From Nissolia schottii (Eukaryota > Streptophyta > Magnoliopsida > Fabales > Fabaceae): a DNA stretch of 64,000 bases. The notes beneath the pieces were generated by a model that had not been told where the DNA came from, ran no database searches, and saw only the letters and a list, made by a program, of their open reading frames with translations. The stretch lies in assembly GCA_003254905.1 (NCBI GenBank), contig QANU01111459.1:514951-578950 (forward strand), in the 5' to 3' direction. Each line of letters begins with the position of its first letter. Within the stretch, counting starts at the first letter, position 1. Below, piece by piece: positions 13,693 through 26,328 of the stretch. Position numbers and translations under genes: made by a program.

Positions 13693-14033
13693 CTAAATGA
13701 TATAACTTGCCGAATAAGGGAAATTATTTTGACAATCAATTGAGAGCGACAGACGCTAACTTTCCTCACAGATTCGGGCTCGTTTTGAAGAAAATGCATG
13801 CTCGCCTCCAATACATCAATGGTGTGAAAGGCCTTTAAATTCCCTAGACTAATGTCACATGACCTACCATCACTCCATGCTTTCCAATAAGCATATCAGA
13901 GAGTTCTATATGATTTTTTTTTAAGCTAAGCACGGCTTAAACCGGCTGAGTCTGGGGAGCAACAGAGTCATTATAGGACAACAAATTATAAGATCCAACA
14001 ACCACTAGGAGCCACAGCAGCTAGGCAATTGTA

Positions 14034-15790
14034 ACGACCCAAAAATTGTTATTCACGCAAGAAAATAGTTCTTTTACGTAAGCCTCTTAATAAACATTAA
14101 CTTTACAATTAAAAATAATTAAAAACCTTTATTTTTTGAATAAACATTAACTTTACAATTAACATAAATATACATGATAAAATATGTGACTAATCCAAAA
14201 ATTTTGTCTATATACAATTAGAGCACCCTAGACATAACTCGATTACAAAATAAAATAAAACTAACATGTCCTATAGGTAGTTTTACCTCAAAGTGAATTG
14301 TTGACTCTTGAATTCTAGCATTGTTGTACTAACCATAAACTCCATTGTTACTCCGCTTTGTAAACTATAACTGGAGAGGGAGGTTGAGGGGTGAAAACTC
14401 TGGGAAAAGTCTCAGTGAATGGTTGCCCGCACGGCGACATGAGACATTTCGAAAACATGACATATAGATGCAATACATAATATATAACAAGCATAAAACA
14501 TTTCTATACTAACAAATAATACATAAAACATTTGAAAACATAATTCAGTTGTGAGTTTTGTAGATAGACGTTCCAAGCATTACAATTTAGATTTTCCTGA
14601 AATGTTTGGGTTTTACGGTCTTGCCCTAATCTACATAACATGATACACGACACTGGGCATCACGGGCTGCCATGTCCAGACTTTACGGTCTTGCCCTAAA
14701 TCTACATGAATCATATTTTACTTTACAATCGTACAAGGTATACTAGGGCAACGTAGGCTGTCGTTGACTTACAATTCTATGCTAGATATAACTTTCATGA
14801 AAATAGTTTAAATACATGACATAACATGATCATAATAACATAGTCATTTTATCTGATACCGATAACATATCATGACTTAATTTCATAAATGTTTTATCTT
14901 AAAAAAATATAGGTAGACTAAGATCTAATGCTTAGGGAGGTTCCTATGTAAGAGAAGTGCGTCACAATGGACAGCTTAAATAACAAGTCTTGTGCTAGCC
15001 AGAACCTTTTCTTAACATAAATCTTCTCCCAAAATAATCTTTCCTTAACCAAAATCTTTTGTTAAAGGTTTCTACTAAGCCTAACCAAACAATTATGTGA
15101 ATATTTATATTACTTATACTACTCATACACACGCAACATGACTTTATTTAATGCAATAAAACAGTGATCTCATGTAGTTCTAAAATAGTTTAATAAATAA
15201 CTACTTTCATAAATAAAGAAGATTTCTAAATTAAAACATTTTCTTAAATAAGGAAATTCCTAAATAATAAATAATAACTAACTTCATAAATACATAAAAT
15301 AAAATATTAAGTTCCACCTCCTAAGATTTCATAAAACACGCATAAAAATATTTCTAAAAAATAAATAAATAAATAACTTTTAAAAATAAATATTTGGTCT
15401 AAAATAGACCGTAAAAAAAGTCACTCACCTTAAAATGTCTGGGAGATTCTGACATTCTACGTGGAGACACCGTTTCCTTACAAACAAAAAATGAGAAAGA
15501 GAAAAGAAATAAAAATAACTAGAACAAAATGTCTAACAAAAATGAGACCTCTCAAGCTCTTGAGAGAACTAGCAAGTCTAAACGCTCACGGGAAGCTTCT
15601 ATATATAGGGAGAGAATGAGACATCATTCTATCGCTGCAACCGATGTGAGACTAATTCCTACGTCGTTGCAATGCACCTACACTTCCCTTTTTTCCTTCC
15701 TTTTTCTAGCGGTCATCACAAAAGCTGAGCAATACAAAGGCAAATGCAGACAGTGTATAGATCACTAAAAACATAAATAGCTAATAAACC
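14034..15790 (+). mobile_element. LTR-like retrotransposon remnant (TGTAACGACCC start)
   Basis: It begins TGTAACGACCC, a start often seen in plant Ty3/gypsy LTRs. It contains two short internal duplications: a 24-base block at about 14090 and 14142, and a block around TTTACGGTCTTGCCCTAA at about 14612 and 14680. A TATA motif (CTATATATAGGG) at about 15600 would fit an LTR promoter. No gag or pol coding was seen and the 3' end is not defined. Confidence 0.4.
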
Positions 15791-16129
15791 ATAAACAATA
15801 ATGGAAAAACAGAGAACAAATTAGAAACAACCAGCAACAACAATTAAACTAACAACCAATAATCTCATAATCAGTTGGTAGTTAACACCTGCACTTTCCC
15901 AACATTAATCCTTCCAATTGACACCATCTTCAGCTGGCAATTAACACCAATAGTAGGCTAGTGACACCAATTGCAGGCAACTATTTGAAGATCACTCCCC
16001 CTCTCAACCCCTTCGGCAATGCCATCAAGGAAGGAGGAAGAGAAATGGAGATCGGGAATTCTAAAGCATGAAGGATATTACCGTTGGAACAGTTGAGAGC
16101 CAAGAACTACTCCAACCAAGCCCTAATTT

Positions 16130-16300
16130 GCTCAAGATAAACTAGGAAGAAATTTGGATGAAAAGACAGTTTGTCACATCATACTTTAGCCCAATAACTT
16201 AGATGACAGAGGATGGTCTCCACCTCTAGATCCCAATTTGGCTTATAGTTGTCTAACACCATCCTATTCCTTAACCACCATATAGACCAAGTGACAATGT
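16130..16300 (-). mobile_element. LINE-like fragment (C-terminal tail of reverse transcriptase ORF)
   Basis: The minus-strand frame ending at about 16183 reads VTWSIWWLRNRMVLDNY followed by WDLEVETILCHLSYWAKV and a stop. The W-x-x-W...RN...V pattern is the one found after the zinc-binding reverse transcriptase region (zf-RVT) of plant LINE and LINE-derived ORFs. The piece is too short for a family call, and downstream codons contain stops. Confidence 0.45.
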
Positions 16301-17151
16301 ACAATGTAACACCCATGCTAACTGCTTACGCTATAGTCATAAACAATACTCACAGGATTGTTAACTGTTTTGGTTGGGTTACTTCGTAAAGAAGAATTCG
16401 AGGTGAAAATACATAGTTTTCCAAATGTCTTCTTTCATAAAATCAACATATTATTTTTAATAATAAATTATAAAATTTTAATTGCTAGGTGTACATTTGT
16501 AAAGTTTATATATAATATACACTTCATCCAATCAAATTTTTATACTACATAACTTTTAAAGTAGTGAAATATTCAAACAATTTTATTGATTTGACAATAT
16601 TAATTTATTAGATGATTATGTGAAAAAACTTTATATTATCATTATATTGCAATTAAACTCTAATTACAGTGACACAAAAGTTTATAAATTATAAACTTTA
16701 TCTAAATATTGTGTAAGAATTGTTCCTATAGCAAGTAAATTATTGTGTTTGATATTACGCTTAAAAGATAAAATATATAAAACTTAAGCTTTTGCTTGAT
16801 TTAGAAAGCCAAAAGAATATTAATAAATAAATAAATAAGTCTCAATTTTTGTACATATGGTAGTTGCACATCCATTACACACCCATTGTAAATAAGGCTC
16901 ACTACTGTTCAGCCTAAAAAAAGAGAAAAATGTCGCTCACTCTCACCCATTGTGTGAGTGCCCCAAGCTCTTGCATTTAATTACTTTCTCACACATGCAA
17001 CCTAATCATTTCTTCCTCTTACAATCGCGAGCCTCTCGTCTTACTTTTGATTCTTCTTCATCACTAGTTCATCTTTCTGCTTACTTTACTACTACATTAT
17101 TCAACCGTTCCGTCAACCCACACTTTTCTCTTGTTTTGTTTTTTTGTCTGC

Positions 17152-17288
17152 GATCACAACCTTTTTATGTTCTACTATTTTTTTCTCTCTTTGCTTCGAT
17201 CATGCTTTTAAGATGCATGTAATGGTTGTGTCTGCGTAACATAAAAGATAGGTTTGTGTATATAATATGGTTGTTTCCATCTTTGTAA

Positions 17289-17333
<45 letters not shown>

Positions 17334-17770
17334 ATTAGGTCATATTGTTTAATAAGGTTAGGTCTGAGTTCACGAAAAGGTTATGTCTTAGTATAATAAA
17401 AGATTGTGTCTGTTTATTTAAATTGGTTAACAACAAAAAGGTTGTCTTTTACTTTGGTAAGGTTGTGTCTGTTTTCACTAAATGGTTGTGACTGAGTATA
17501 ATGAAATGTTGTGTCTCGTTATCTATCATGGTTATATCTGTGTTGCTAGATTATTTTCTTTGTGATCACAACCTTTTTATGTTGTACTTTTTTTCTCTCT
17601 TTGCTTCGCTCATGCTTTTGAGATGCATGTAATGATTGTGTCTGTGTAACATAAAAGTTAGATTTGTGTATATAGTGTGATTGAGTCCATCTTTGTAATG
17701 TTTTTGAATATAATAAAATGTTGTGTTTGTTTATTTGGTTGTGTCTCAAACAACAAAAAGGCTAGGTCTT
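17152..17770 (+). repeat. ~410-bp tandem duplication with TA microsatellite
   Basis: A block starting GATCACAACCTTTTTATGTT at 17152 recurs at 17563. Both copies continue through CATGCTTTTAAGATGCATGTAATG-like sequence and GGTTGTGTCTG motifs. The copies are about 410 bases apart and diverged. A pure TA tract occupies 17291-17330 in the first copy only. The region also has many short GGTTGTGTCT repeats. No coding content was seen. Confidence 0.7.
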
Positions 17771-18179
17771 TTACTTTGATTATGTTTGTGTTTGTCTTAG
17801 ACACAACCATTTGTGAACTTAGAGAATAAATTATTAGATCCAAAAAACAAAGAAAAAGAAATTGAGAGAGAATGAACAAAAAACAAAAATGAAAAAAAAT
17901 CTCCAGAGTCAAAAAATTTGCTAATGAATGGGCGGAACGGTTATTTGATTTGCGATTGTTTGTGAAATTGATACATTTGAGATGTGTGAGTCATTATGGT
18001 AAGGCAATTAAGAGTGTACTAAGTCAGCAAATATGACCGTGCAAAAAATAGCCTAGGTGTGCAATTGGTGTACGGTGTGCAAGAATAATTTCCCAAAAAA
18101 ATGATCAGTGTACACCTTACAATCTGTCACCACATTGTCAAACAATGGTTTCATACGGTTGACCCATGTGCACTCACAC

Positions 18180-18430
18180 AGTTATTGTGCACAAACATTT
18201 TAAATTATTGTTTATTAATTCATTTTTAATTGACGTGTGCAAATACTTTTAACTATAATGCATAAACATTTTCAACTATCTTTCACAAATATTCATAGGT
18301 ATGTGCCCAAGCATTTTAACTAACATGCACAAATATTTTAAACTATATATTGTACACAAATATTTTTAATTATCGTGCACAAAATTTTAAACAGTTCAAA
18401 ATATTTGTGCACAACCGTTAAAAATATTTG
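18180..18430. repeat. Degenerate minisatellite of GTGCACAAATATTTTAA
   Basis: About eight imperfect copies of a 22-28-base unit containing GTGCACAAA(T)ATTTTAA. The last copies (18390-18430) are inverted relative to the rest. Confidence 0.6.
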
Positions 18431-18634
18431 TGTATAATAATAAAGTGGGTGCAGTGAGAGTAAAAGGTAAATTCTACAAGTAAAAATATTTGCCATGTAC
18501 CTGTAGCACAATTCTAATAAATAATAGCAATCAACTAGATAGCTATAGATAAGCGTTGATAAAACGAAATCAAAGGGATATCAACAGGGAACCGAGTACC
18601 CAATAGATAAAAATAAATAATAAAATAACAAAAA

Positions 18635-18850
18635 TGTTACATGTACACCCAATTTTATACACTCATACATACACCGTTAATAATGCACGAACTTTATTCT
18701 CATGAGTGCACAAACATTACAGACTTGTAGATAATATTCTTAATTATACTTAATTAATTGCACAAACATTACATGTATTAACACATAAACTTTATGTATA
18801 TAAGTATAGAGTGTATGTATGGTATATATTTTTTGGTGTACATGTAGCAG
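18635..18850. repeat. MITE copy 1 (216 bp, TACATGTACACC termini)
   Basis: The left end TGTTACATGTACACCC and the right end, which reads CTGCTACATGTACACC on the other strand, form terminal inverted repeats that continue imperfectly inward (ATACATACA). A second copy of exactly the same length lies at 47022-47237. The interior is non-coding and rich in TGCACAAACATTACA. No clean target duplication was seen. Confidence 0.8.
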
Positions 18851-21142
18851 AAAATAGACGTGTGAATTGGCCCTATAATTTAGGAACCAGTTACGACAGA
18901 GAAATTTAAACTATAACACATCATAACACAGTCCTGTCCTAAGCCTAACAGCGAGGGGTACTAAACACAAATGAAGACTGATTCAAATATTTGAGTTTCC
19001 TTCACCTGTATTACTTACTATCTAGGTACGTAATACGATTTTTTCTTTTTTTAACCATAAGCAGTACTACTTGCAAGACAGTCTCCCTCAGCAGTATTAA
19101 TTAATAAATGCGTAGTTATATGTATGTTCATGCACGGATAGTTCATTATCTTCCAATTACATTTTATTCCATCTCTTTCGTAATGTTTATCATTTTTTAA
19201 ATTTAGTTAAATTTTAAATTAATATATTTAATCAAATAAAAAATGTGACATATATTATAAAACAGAGATTAATATATTAGATGATTGTGCAACTTTTTTA
19301 ATACTAGAAATATATCGAAATTAAATCACTTTTTTTTTTAAACTGTAAAGAAGAGAGTTTTCAAATTGTCAAATGACACCTTACTGATGAAGTAATAATT
19401 TTCTTTTTCTTTTTATAGTTTTGTCTTTTGTTTTTGACAAAATACTTTCGTTGTCGTCTACCACGCTAGGACAAGATAACGGGCCGGCCCCACAAAGAAC
19501 CTTTGTCAAATATGAGCAACTAGGGTAATTTGCATGATTTTTTTCAAATCTTAGTTCAAACGACGAAAAAATTATACATTGAATCCTGATTTTATTTGAT
19601 ATATTCGTTTTATTTTTATTTTTTCTAATTTGGCAAATACCTAAATATCCATCTATGTATATGTATATGTTGGTGATTTGCTGTCTTTATTGTGTCTTTT
19701 GCTTCTGCCTTTAGTTGTTCGGGATGTTGATGCCATTACCTCACGTCTATTTTGTGTTTTGCTTTTATCTATAACGTGTTTATTTAGATACAAAGTAAAT
19801 TCAATCAACTTTATTTAAGATACATTTTATCTATGTATAGACTTATATTTATACATAAATTTTTCTTGTATGTTTTCTTTTGACGAAGTGTTGGTTCTCA
19901 AATACGTTGTATGGTGTTATAGGTCCATCAACTGGAAAATACTATTGTCTTCTAGAATTATGTGTTCTGTTTTGGTCTAGTCTAGTGCAATTTAGGTTTT
20001 TCGATATTCTGTTTTGCTATTTCTGTTGCTTTTTTTGTGTTGTTTGCTGTTGTGGACAAGTTATGCACCTCTTAGTGCTTGTTCCCCTAGATACTCTTGT
20101 TGTTTCTCATCCTTAGATGTTTTTTAATCCATAAAAAGAAATACATGAATTTTTCTTTCTTTTTATATTTTTTGGTCTGCAGAGTTTATATTGACACTAA
20201 GAAATAAATTTTGAATGTTTTGCTCTTTGCATTTGAACCTTTTGTTTGGTTCCCATTTTATTGAAAAAAGGTCCTCTAAAATGGTATTTTATCCTCTAAA
20301 ATAAAATTTTCACTTTAAAATATCCTTACTTTATTCGATTTTGGTTTGGTTGGAGCTTATTTCTTATAAATCAAAAAAAAATGAAAAAAGAGAGAGAGAG
20401 AACCTAGAGGGTGTGGGAAAATTCACCTCGTAGAATTTTAAGTAACCTACTAGAAAAATATGAACATAAAAAGGGAATGGGTAATTTAGCTACAATTTGT
20501 GTATAAAAAAGTAGCATCTATGCATGCAGACAATCGCTCCTTTGCATTGCTGAATTTGAAGGACATTCCTGAAGGGTGTGGACATGCAAAAGGTACAAAG
20601 AAATAGAAAAAGAAAATAATAAACATTAATTTGCTGGATCCAATTACTTAATTAGTGCTATTTTCTTCTTAATCTATCTTGGATTGCAGGATTGAAGTAT
20701 TATTTTTCTTTGTTAAAAACTGCAAATTGACTTGAGGCGGTGCATTCGTGGAAAAAAAGTTAGAAGAAATGAAGGTCAAGATAGTCAACAAATACTTGAC
20801 CTTCTTTCAAGTTTAGGACAGGAAAGTCACCCACAACTTGCGCCAAGGTCATTATGGAAGACAACTCACGGCATGACTCCTACAGAAGCAAAAATAAATA
20901 AATAATAAAGTAAGAAAAGAATAATACCACTAAAAGCCTTTACCAACACAAGTTATTTCTTTTAAAAGAATTTTGGGTTTAAAATTTTAAAAAAAAAATT
21001 GTGTTGAAAGTTACCTTACCACAAACTCAAAAATCGATTTTATTAACAGTAAAATTCAAATATCAATAAAAAAAAAACCCCATTTTATTAAGAAAAAAAT
21101 GCTCACTCTAATTATTAAAAAGCTGTGGATCTCCTTATTGTA
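18851..21142. other. AT-rich spacer with minor repeats
   Basis: No gene recognised. A short frame at 19880-20116 is rich in C, F and L and resembles the 3' tails of LINE elements only loosely. At about 20770-20808, the inverted pair GAAGGTCAAG/CTTGACCTTC forms a 10-bp perfect stem with an 18-19-base loop. The remainder is low-complexity AT-rich sequence. Confidence 0.5.
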
Positions 21143-22790
21143 TGTAACATCCCGATTTTTTCCCTTACGAAGGATTTTGCGTAATAAATAAATACGAGCC
21201 AATTAATAAATACTGAAAAATTAAATCCTAACATTTATCTTCCAAAATATTAGTCAAAATAATGGTTTTGTAATCTCGCAAAATTTCACGAGATCCGGCC
21301 TGATTTTCAGACGTCACCGGAATTTAATTACGTATCAAAGGTATCCATAAATTACACTTTTATGAAAATAAATTTACGAATACCTTGGATTAACTTAAAT
21401 TCCTCATTAGAAAAATTAGTAGATCACGATGGTGTGTTCGGATGATTTTTAGGATAGTCGTACACAAACGGCTAACGATCAAACACGAGTCAAGAAAATT
21501 CAAACACACACACGACCAGGAGCCATAAAATCACACGACACACACACACATAAAGATAAAAACAACAAAGCAAAATTCTATCATCTTCCAAAATGACTAA
21601 GCATGACGACTCATGATGACATCATAAAGTAATTGTTTTTCATTCAATTTTGTCTCCAAATTTGGAAGACAAAGTTGGCCATAAGGCCTATATATATGAC
21701 CAGTCGTGTGTTTCCATCTTCCATCATTTTTCTCTCCTAAACACGTTCCGCTCATGCACTCTGTCATCACACCGACTTAGCAGAAAAAACCAAGCCTTGC
21801 TACGACTTTCCTCGTAATTTTCTCATCATTTTCTCTTGAAATTTTCTCCCTAAACACCAAGTCCTCATCTCGTGTTTTTCTTCCAAAGAAAAGCGACCAC
21901 TAGCTTAGAAGACACCGAGGCTCTCTAAGGGGACTTTCTGCAAAGTCGCTCAAATCGTCTTGGAAGTGGGTAATCCGATAACCCACTGTCTAAGTGGCAT
22001 ATTTATGATGTTTTATGTGTAAATAATGTTATATATATGTTGCTAATAATGTTGTAGTTTGCCAGGAAAACTACTGGTATTTATCTGTGATTCTGTCAAT
22101 ATTTAGGTATACCTAGGTTTGAAATAGAAAAAGAGTAAGTTTGAGTAGAAACAATGGGCTGGGATTTTTATCATGAAAAAATAACATCATTTTTGGAATC
22201 TACATGAAAAATATAGCGGGGGTATTAAGTTTTATGGTTTTTGGAGCCCCTGACGAATTTCTCAAGCAAAACGAGTAAAACGACGTTTTCGGGCGAGCAA
22301 GGGCAAAATGGAAATTTCAGAAAAGGGGACTGAGAATCTGGGTTTGTTTTCATGAAAAATGTTTTTAGAGATATAAAAAACCTTTGGGTCAAGTCTTTAG
22401 CCATTTGGGTTTTTGAGAACTAAAATTTCGAAGAAAAGCGGGTTTTTCGGGTGAAAAATGGCGTTTTTGGCCAAAAAGGGCAAAATTGTAATTTCAAAAT
22501 CTTGGGTTCAAAATCCGGGTTTGTAGGTGTGAAAAAGGAGCTTAGAGCTATAAAAAATCTTGATATGAGGTCTTGGACCCTTTGGTTTTTTGATAAATAA
22601 AATTCTGACGGAAATCAGGAGTTTTAGGAAAAACACTAATACACTGTAGTTTTCAGGCTATGATCGTTGTTATGCTCTATGTGTTATATTTTCATTATTA
22701 TGCATCATGAGGAAACGGGTTGTCATTAGAGTGTTAGGACAACCTTAGATAACTAGACAGACAATTACGTAACTAAGTAACAATCATAAT
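21143..22790 (+). mobile_element. LTR-like remnant (TGTAACATCCC start) with internal tandem repeats
   Basis: It begins TGTAACATCCCGATTTTT, typical of gypsy-type LTRs. A TATA box (CTATATATATGACC) lies at about 21690, followed by a pyrimidine-rich leader. From about 22150 to 22640 a unit of about 165-180 bases is repeated nearly three times; recurring pieces are GGGCAAAAT(G/T)G(A/T)AATTTC, GAGATATAAAAAACC and TTTGGGTTTTTGA. No coding was found. It abuts the minus-strand gag relic. Confidence 0.5.
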
Positions 22791-22799
22791 TGGACATAG

Positions 22800-23720
22800 G
22801 GAACAAGTGAAGATCTTAAGGCCGTTGGTGAGACCCATTAGCACAGCTTGTAGTTGTAGGTCTTCTACCTGAGCGCATTCTTCGTAGAATCTGTCCAGGT
22901 ACTGCCAGAGAGATTCGTCTCCTTTTTGAATGACACCCAAGAGGCTTACTGGTTTTGTTCACCTGGTCGTGAAATTGGCCAAGAAACGCTCGGCTAAATC
23001 ATCAAAATAGTGAATGCACCTTGGTAGGAAAGCGTTGAACCATACTAATGCATATTTCCTCAGAGTTACAGGAAAGGACTTGCATTGAATGGCATCCGAG
23101 GCTCCGTCCATGATCATGCGGTGCCCGAAGGCATCCATATGATGCTGAGGATCGGAGGTTCCATCATATGGTTCCATATCAACGGGAGGACGAAACCCGT
23201 GTGAGGGCATTGCGTTGAGGATTTCTTCAACAAAAGGGTGGCTATCTTTCCCTTTCATTTTTCTTGCTCCCATGCGAATTTTTTCGGCATTAGTATCTGC
23301 GGAGATCTTGTACACAGATCCTTGAGCTTCATCTACCTTTGATTGGTTGTGTCCATCATTGCAATTAAGACCGTCGATGTGACGTTCTCTTTCTTAGGCC
23401 TCTAGTATGACCTGCTTCCGTCTTTCTTCTACGTCTTTCTTGGCTTTGTCCATAGCCACTCGAATTTCCCTCTACTTCTTTCTTTCTTCTTCAGCTTAGG
23501 CTAGCGTTAACAACGCCGCTTCCAGGCGCTCGATTTTTTCTGCTTGAGCTCGAACGACGTCAGCAAGATCTGGAGGAGGTGGTAAATTAGTATCAATTGG
23601 TTGGTCTTGTTGGGGACTGGGAGGTGAGGGAAGATTTTGGTTCGCGGGGAAAGGAGCTGTGATGCACTCAGGAGGTGGTGGTGGTTGAGTGGGAGGAGCA
23701 TGAGTCCCCACGGATATCGA
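22800..23720 (-). pseudogene. Ty3/gypsy gag relic
   Basis: The minus strand encodes a plant gypsy Gag. The N-terminal part is proline-rich with DLADVVRAQAEKIERLEAAL (coiled coil), followed by an interrupted charged segment. The retrotransposon-gag core reads PFVEEILNAMPSHGF, YDGTSDPQHHMDAFGHRM and KYALVWFNAFLPRCI, with LAERFLANFT. After a stop at about 22959 the same frame continues SLLGVIQKGDESLWQYLDRF and VEDLQLQAVLMGLTNGL. Several stops (about 23496, 23460, 23396, 22959) make it dead. No protease or pol follows, so the element is truncated at about 22800. Confidence 0.88.
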
Positions 23721-25156
23721 TTAATGTTGCAGCATAATAGGTCTTTCTAGTGAGCTTGGATGTTGGTGGGAAAGCTTCAGGGTCCAGGTGAAGAATGGGA
23801 TGCCGTAAAAAGGGTCCCCACAGAAGGCGCCAATGTACCGAGGGGGTACTTTGGATCCTGGAGCTCCACGAGTGCTTTGGAACAGCTAGGGCAGGTACAT
23901 GCAAGGACTCCGATGGTTAAGTTAGGGGAGGTTCAGCATGATCTCCAAAATAGGGGATGATGAGTCTGGGAGATACCTAGTGTGTTGGTCGGGTTTAAGT
24001 ACCTGAGCAGAGCCCGTGATTCACTCCGTTCCGAGGATTCCTCCATCATGGCATTATCGGTGATCTCGGCGCTTCTTCCATTGGGGAAAGCATATCTTGG
24101 GACGTGAGGCTTATTTAGCTGTTATGAAGCTGGCTCGGGTTGGGTCGGCACTACTAGAAAACTGACTATGACCGTCCAGACATTACCGTCAGACACGAGC
24201 CGACGGTATTACGAGCCGAAAAATAAAATAGTACCGACGGTAACCGATTCGCTCATGAAGAACCGAGAACAAGGCATCAGATTACCGTTGGAAACGCTGG
24301 CCGACGGTAACAGAAAAACTTAACGTCGGTAACAATCGCTGGTAAAAATTTGAGATTTTGATTTAAAGAAAATTAAAAAGATTACCGTCGGACATAGCCG
24401 ATGATAAATTTTGGTGATGTTGTGTTGACGGTAACAGAAATATTTTGGCTCCAAAAATTGGCATCACTGTTTTGGTTACCGTCGAGAAATTTTAATTGGC
24501 CGAAGGTAATCTGTGCACATGAAACGCAATGTTTGTGCATTGTTATTACCATCGGCAATAACAGTTACTGTCGGTTATGTCCGACGGTAATGCTTCAGAT
24601 CCGAACACTTAAACGAATTTGATTTCTCTTGTTCCCATTTTGTTTTGTCCATACTTCCTCTTCTTCTTCTCTTTCCTTCGTCCTCCTCTCCACTCCCTTG
24701 TTCAGTGACCTCCCACCGTCACGCCGGTCGACCATCGTCGCTCCACCACCACGGGTGCAGCACAAAGCCAGCATGGTACGCCGACCGCAGTCGCGGCTCC
24801 ACCTACGCCCACTGTGGGTGCAACGCGGAACCACCACCGCGGCTCCACCGCTAGGTAGAGGTGATTTTGTTTTTTCCTCTGTTTGATAGTTGAGAACTTG
24901 TTGTAATGTATGAAGTTGTAGGTAAATTGCGGGATTGAAGGAGACAGCGGTCACGGTTTGAAGAAGAAGAAGAGCGGGAGGTCAAGGTTTGAAGAAGAAG
25001 AAGAAGTGCACTTGATTGAACCGAAGGTACAAAAACATTATGTGTGTCAAGCATTTGGCATTGTTTAGTAGTTTATGATATTTTGTAATGCATTTAAATA
25101 ATTTATGTTTTTAAACATTTAGGGATTCTTAGCATTAATTGTAAAAATTACTTTGC

Positions 25157-25275
25157 AAAAAGACCGGGACGCTCTTTATCATGCGCTGGGGGGGAATCCA
25201 TCGAATTGCACTTCGAAGAGCCCAACTGGCTTGGACTCATGCACGTGAGCCCAGCTCCCTTCTCAACTCTTTTAA
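25157..25275 (-). ncRNA. Candidate Pol III small RNA of about 120 nt
   Basis: Predicted only from signals: USE, 25-base gap and TATA, with an expected start about 25 bases on (near 25275). A C/G-rich body follows that contains GGGAGCTGGGCTCACG and TTGGGCTCTTCGAAG, and a T5 stop at 25161-25157 directly after CCCGGTC. It does not match U1, U2, U4, U5, U6, 7SL or 5S as I know them. USE-like TCCCACAT also occurs in repeats with no RNA gene, so this is a hypothesis. Confidence 0.25.
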
Positions 25276-25357
25276 CCAATATAACAACTACTAAAGATAT
25301 ATAAACACTTAAAAGGTTTGTGATCTATCTAATGTGGGACTAGAACTTTTGAAATAC
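25162..25357 (-). repeat. Left arm of internal inverted repeat, with USE and TATA
   Basis: About 85-90% the reverse complement of 26129-26328 by eye. On the minus strand it has AGTCCCACATTAG (25341-25329), matching the plant snRNA upstream sequence element RTCCCACATCG in 8-9 positions. Then come exactly 25 bases and a TATATA (25303-25298). That spacing is the one established for Pol III-transcribed U6 genes rather than the ~34 bases of Pol II snRNA genes. Confidence 0.7.
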
Positions 25358-26128
25358 ATAACATAATAGCAAACATGAAAACTAGCCAAAACTGGACATT
25401 AGTTGGGTGTTCAAATATTTCTAAGTAAATAAGTGGAAATGGAAGAAGAACGAGGTGAGGACAAGATGCTAACCCTCTCATTATTAAAAGAAAAAAATTA
25501 GAATTAAAAAAGGTGAGGACAATATTTTGTTGTTGTGATGCGTGACAGGAAGAGGGAAAAGGATAGTGAGGTCGCCAGAGATATATCAGTGGGAGTGGGA
25601 TGGATGACTTTTGTTGGTTACTTATCTTGTGATTGGCATAGGATGGAAGAAAGAATTAGCTAGCAGCTAGAGGAAAAAGAGAGAAAGATTGAAGGTGACA
25701 AAAGACAAGGGGCACTTTCTCTTTCTGAAATTTTCCATGTGTAGCATACCTGATGAGAAAACCATCAGTAATGACAAAAAGATACTAATGGATTGGGAAG
25801 AAAACAATATCCATGTTCCTCCTCTATGCTATTTGTTTACTAATGGACCTGTTTCTTTTATTCATGCTTCATTGCTTTGGTTATGTAATGCAATCGTATG
25901 TGTGATTTGATTAAGCTATGAAATCCTTGTTATTGAACGTGTTTATACTCATGATTGCCATTGGATGTACTAAAGAGCCTTTAAATTTTTTTTGCATTAG
26001 TTTGTGTACAGATGATTTCAAATAAAAATTCTTAGCCAAGCTAATTTGAAGATGAAGCTTATATTTCTCTCTATCATACTTTCAAGCCTTGTTGCCTTAG
26101 AGAGGGTGAATCAAAATGAAGCTAACTC

Positions 26129-26328
26129 ATATTTCAAAAGTTTTAGTCCCACATTGGTTAAATCACAAACCTTTTAAGTGTTTATATATCTTTACTAGTT
26201 GTTGTATTGGTAAAAAGAGTTGAGAAGGGAGTTGGGCTTGTGCGCATGAGTTCAAGACACTTGGGCTATTCGAAGTCCAATTTGATGGATTCCTCTCCCC
26301 CCGCGCGCACGATAAAGAGCGTCCCGGT
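26129..26328 (+). repeat. Right arm of internal inverted repeat, with USE and TATA
   Basis: Inverted copy of 25162-25357. The USE-like AGTCCCACATTGG is at 26145-26157 and TATATA at 26183-26188, again 25 bases apart. Unlike the left arm, the T5 after CCCGGT is lost (CCCGGTATTC), and the next T4 or longer on this strand is more than 90 bases on. Confidence 0.7.

Noticed and set aside
16860-18085. One large transposon with TTGCACA-type ends
   Set aside because: TTGCACATCCATTACACACC at the left and TTGCACACCGTACACC (inverted) at the right look alike, but the match does not extend and no target duplication was found.
23760-23960. Plus-strand open frame of 66 codons
   Set aside because: It is the antisense of the gypsy LTR end and primer-binding region.
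24595-25054. Several overlapping open frames of 60-119 codons on both strands
   Set aside because: They lie inside the CACTA element, overlap each other on both strands, are low in complexity and match no family I know.
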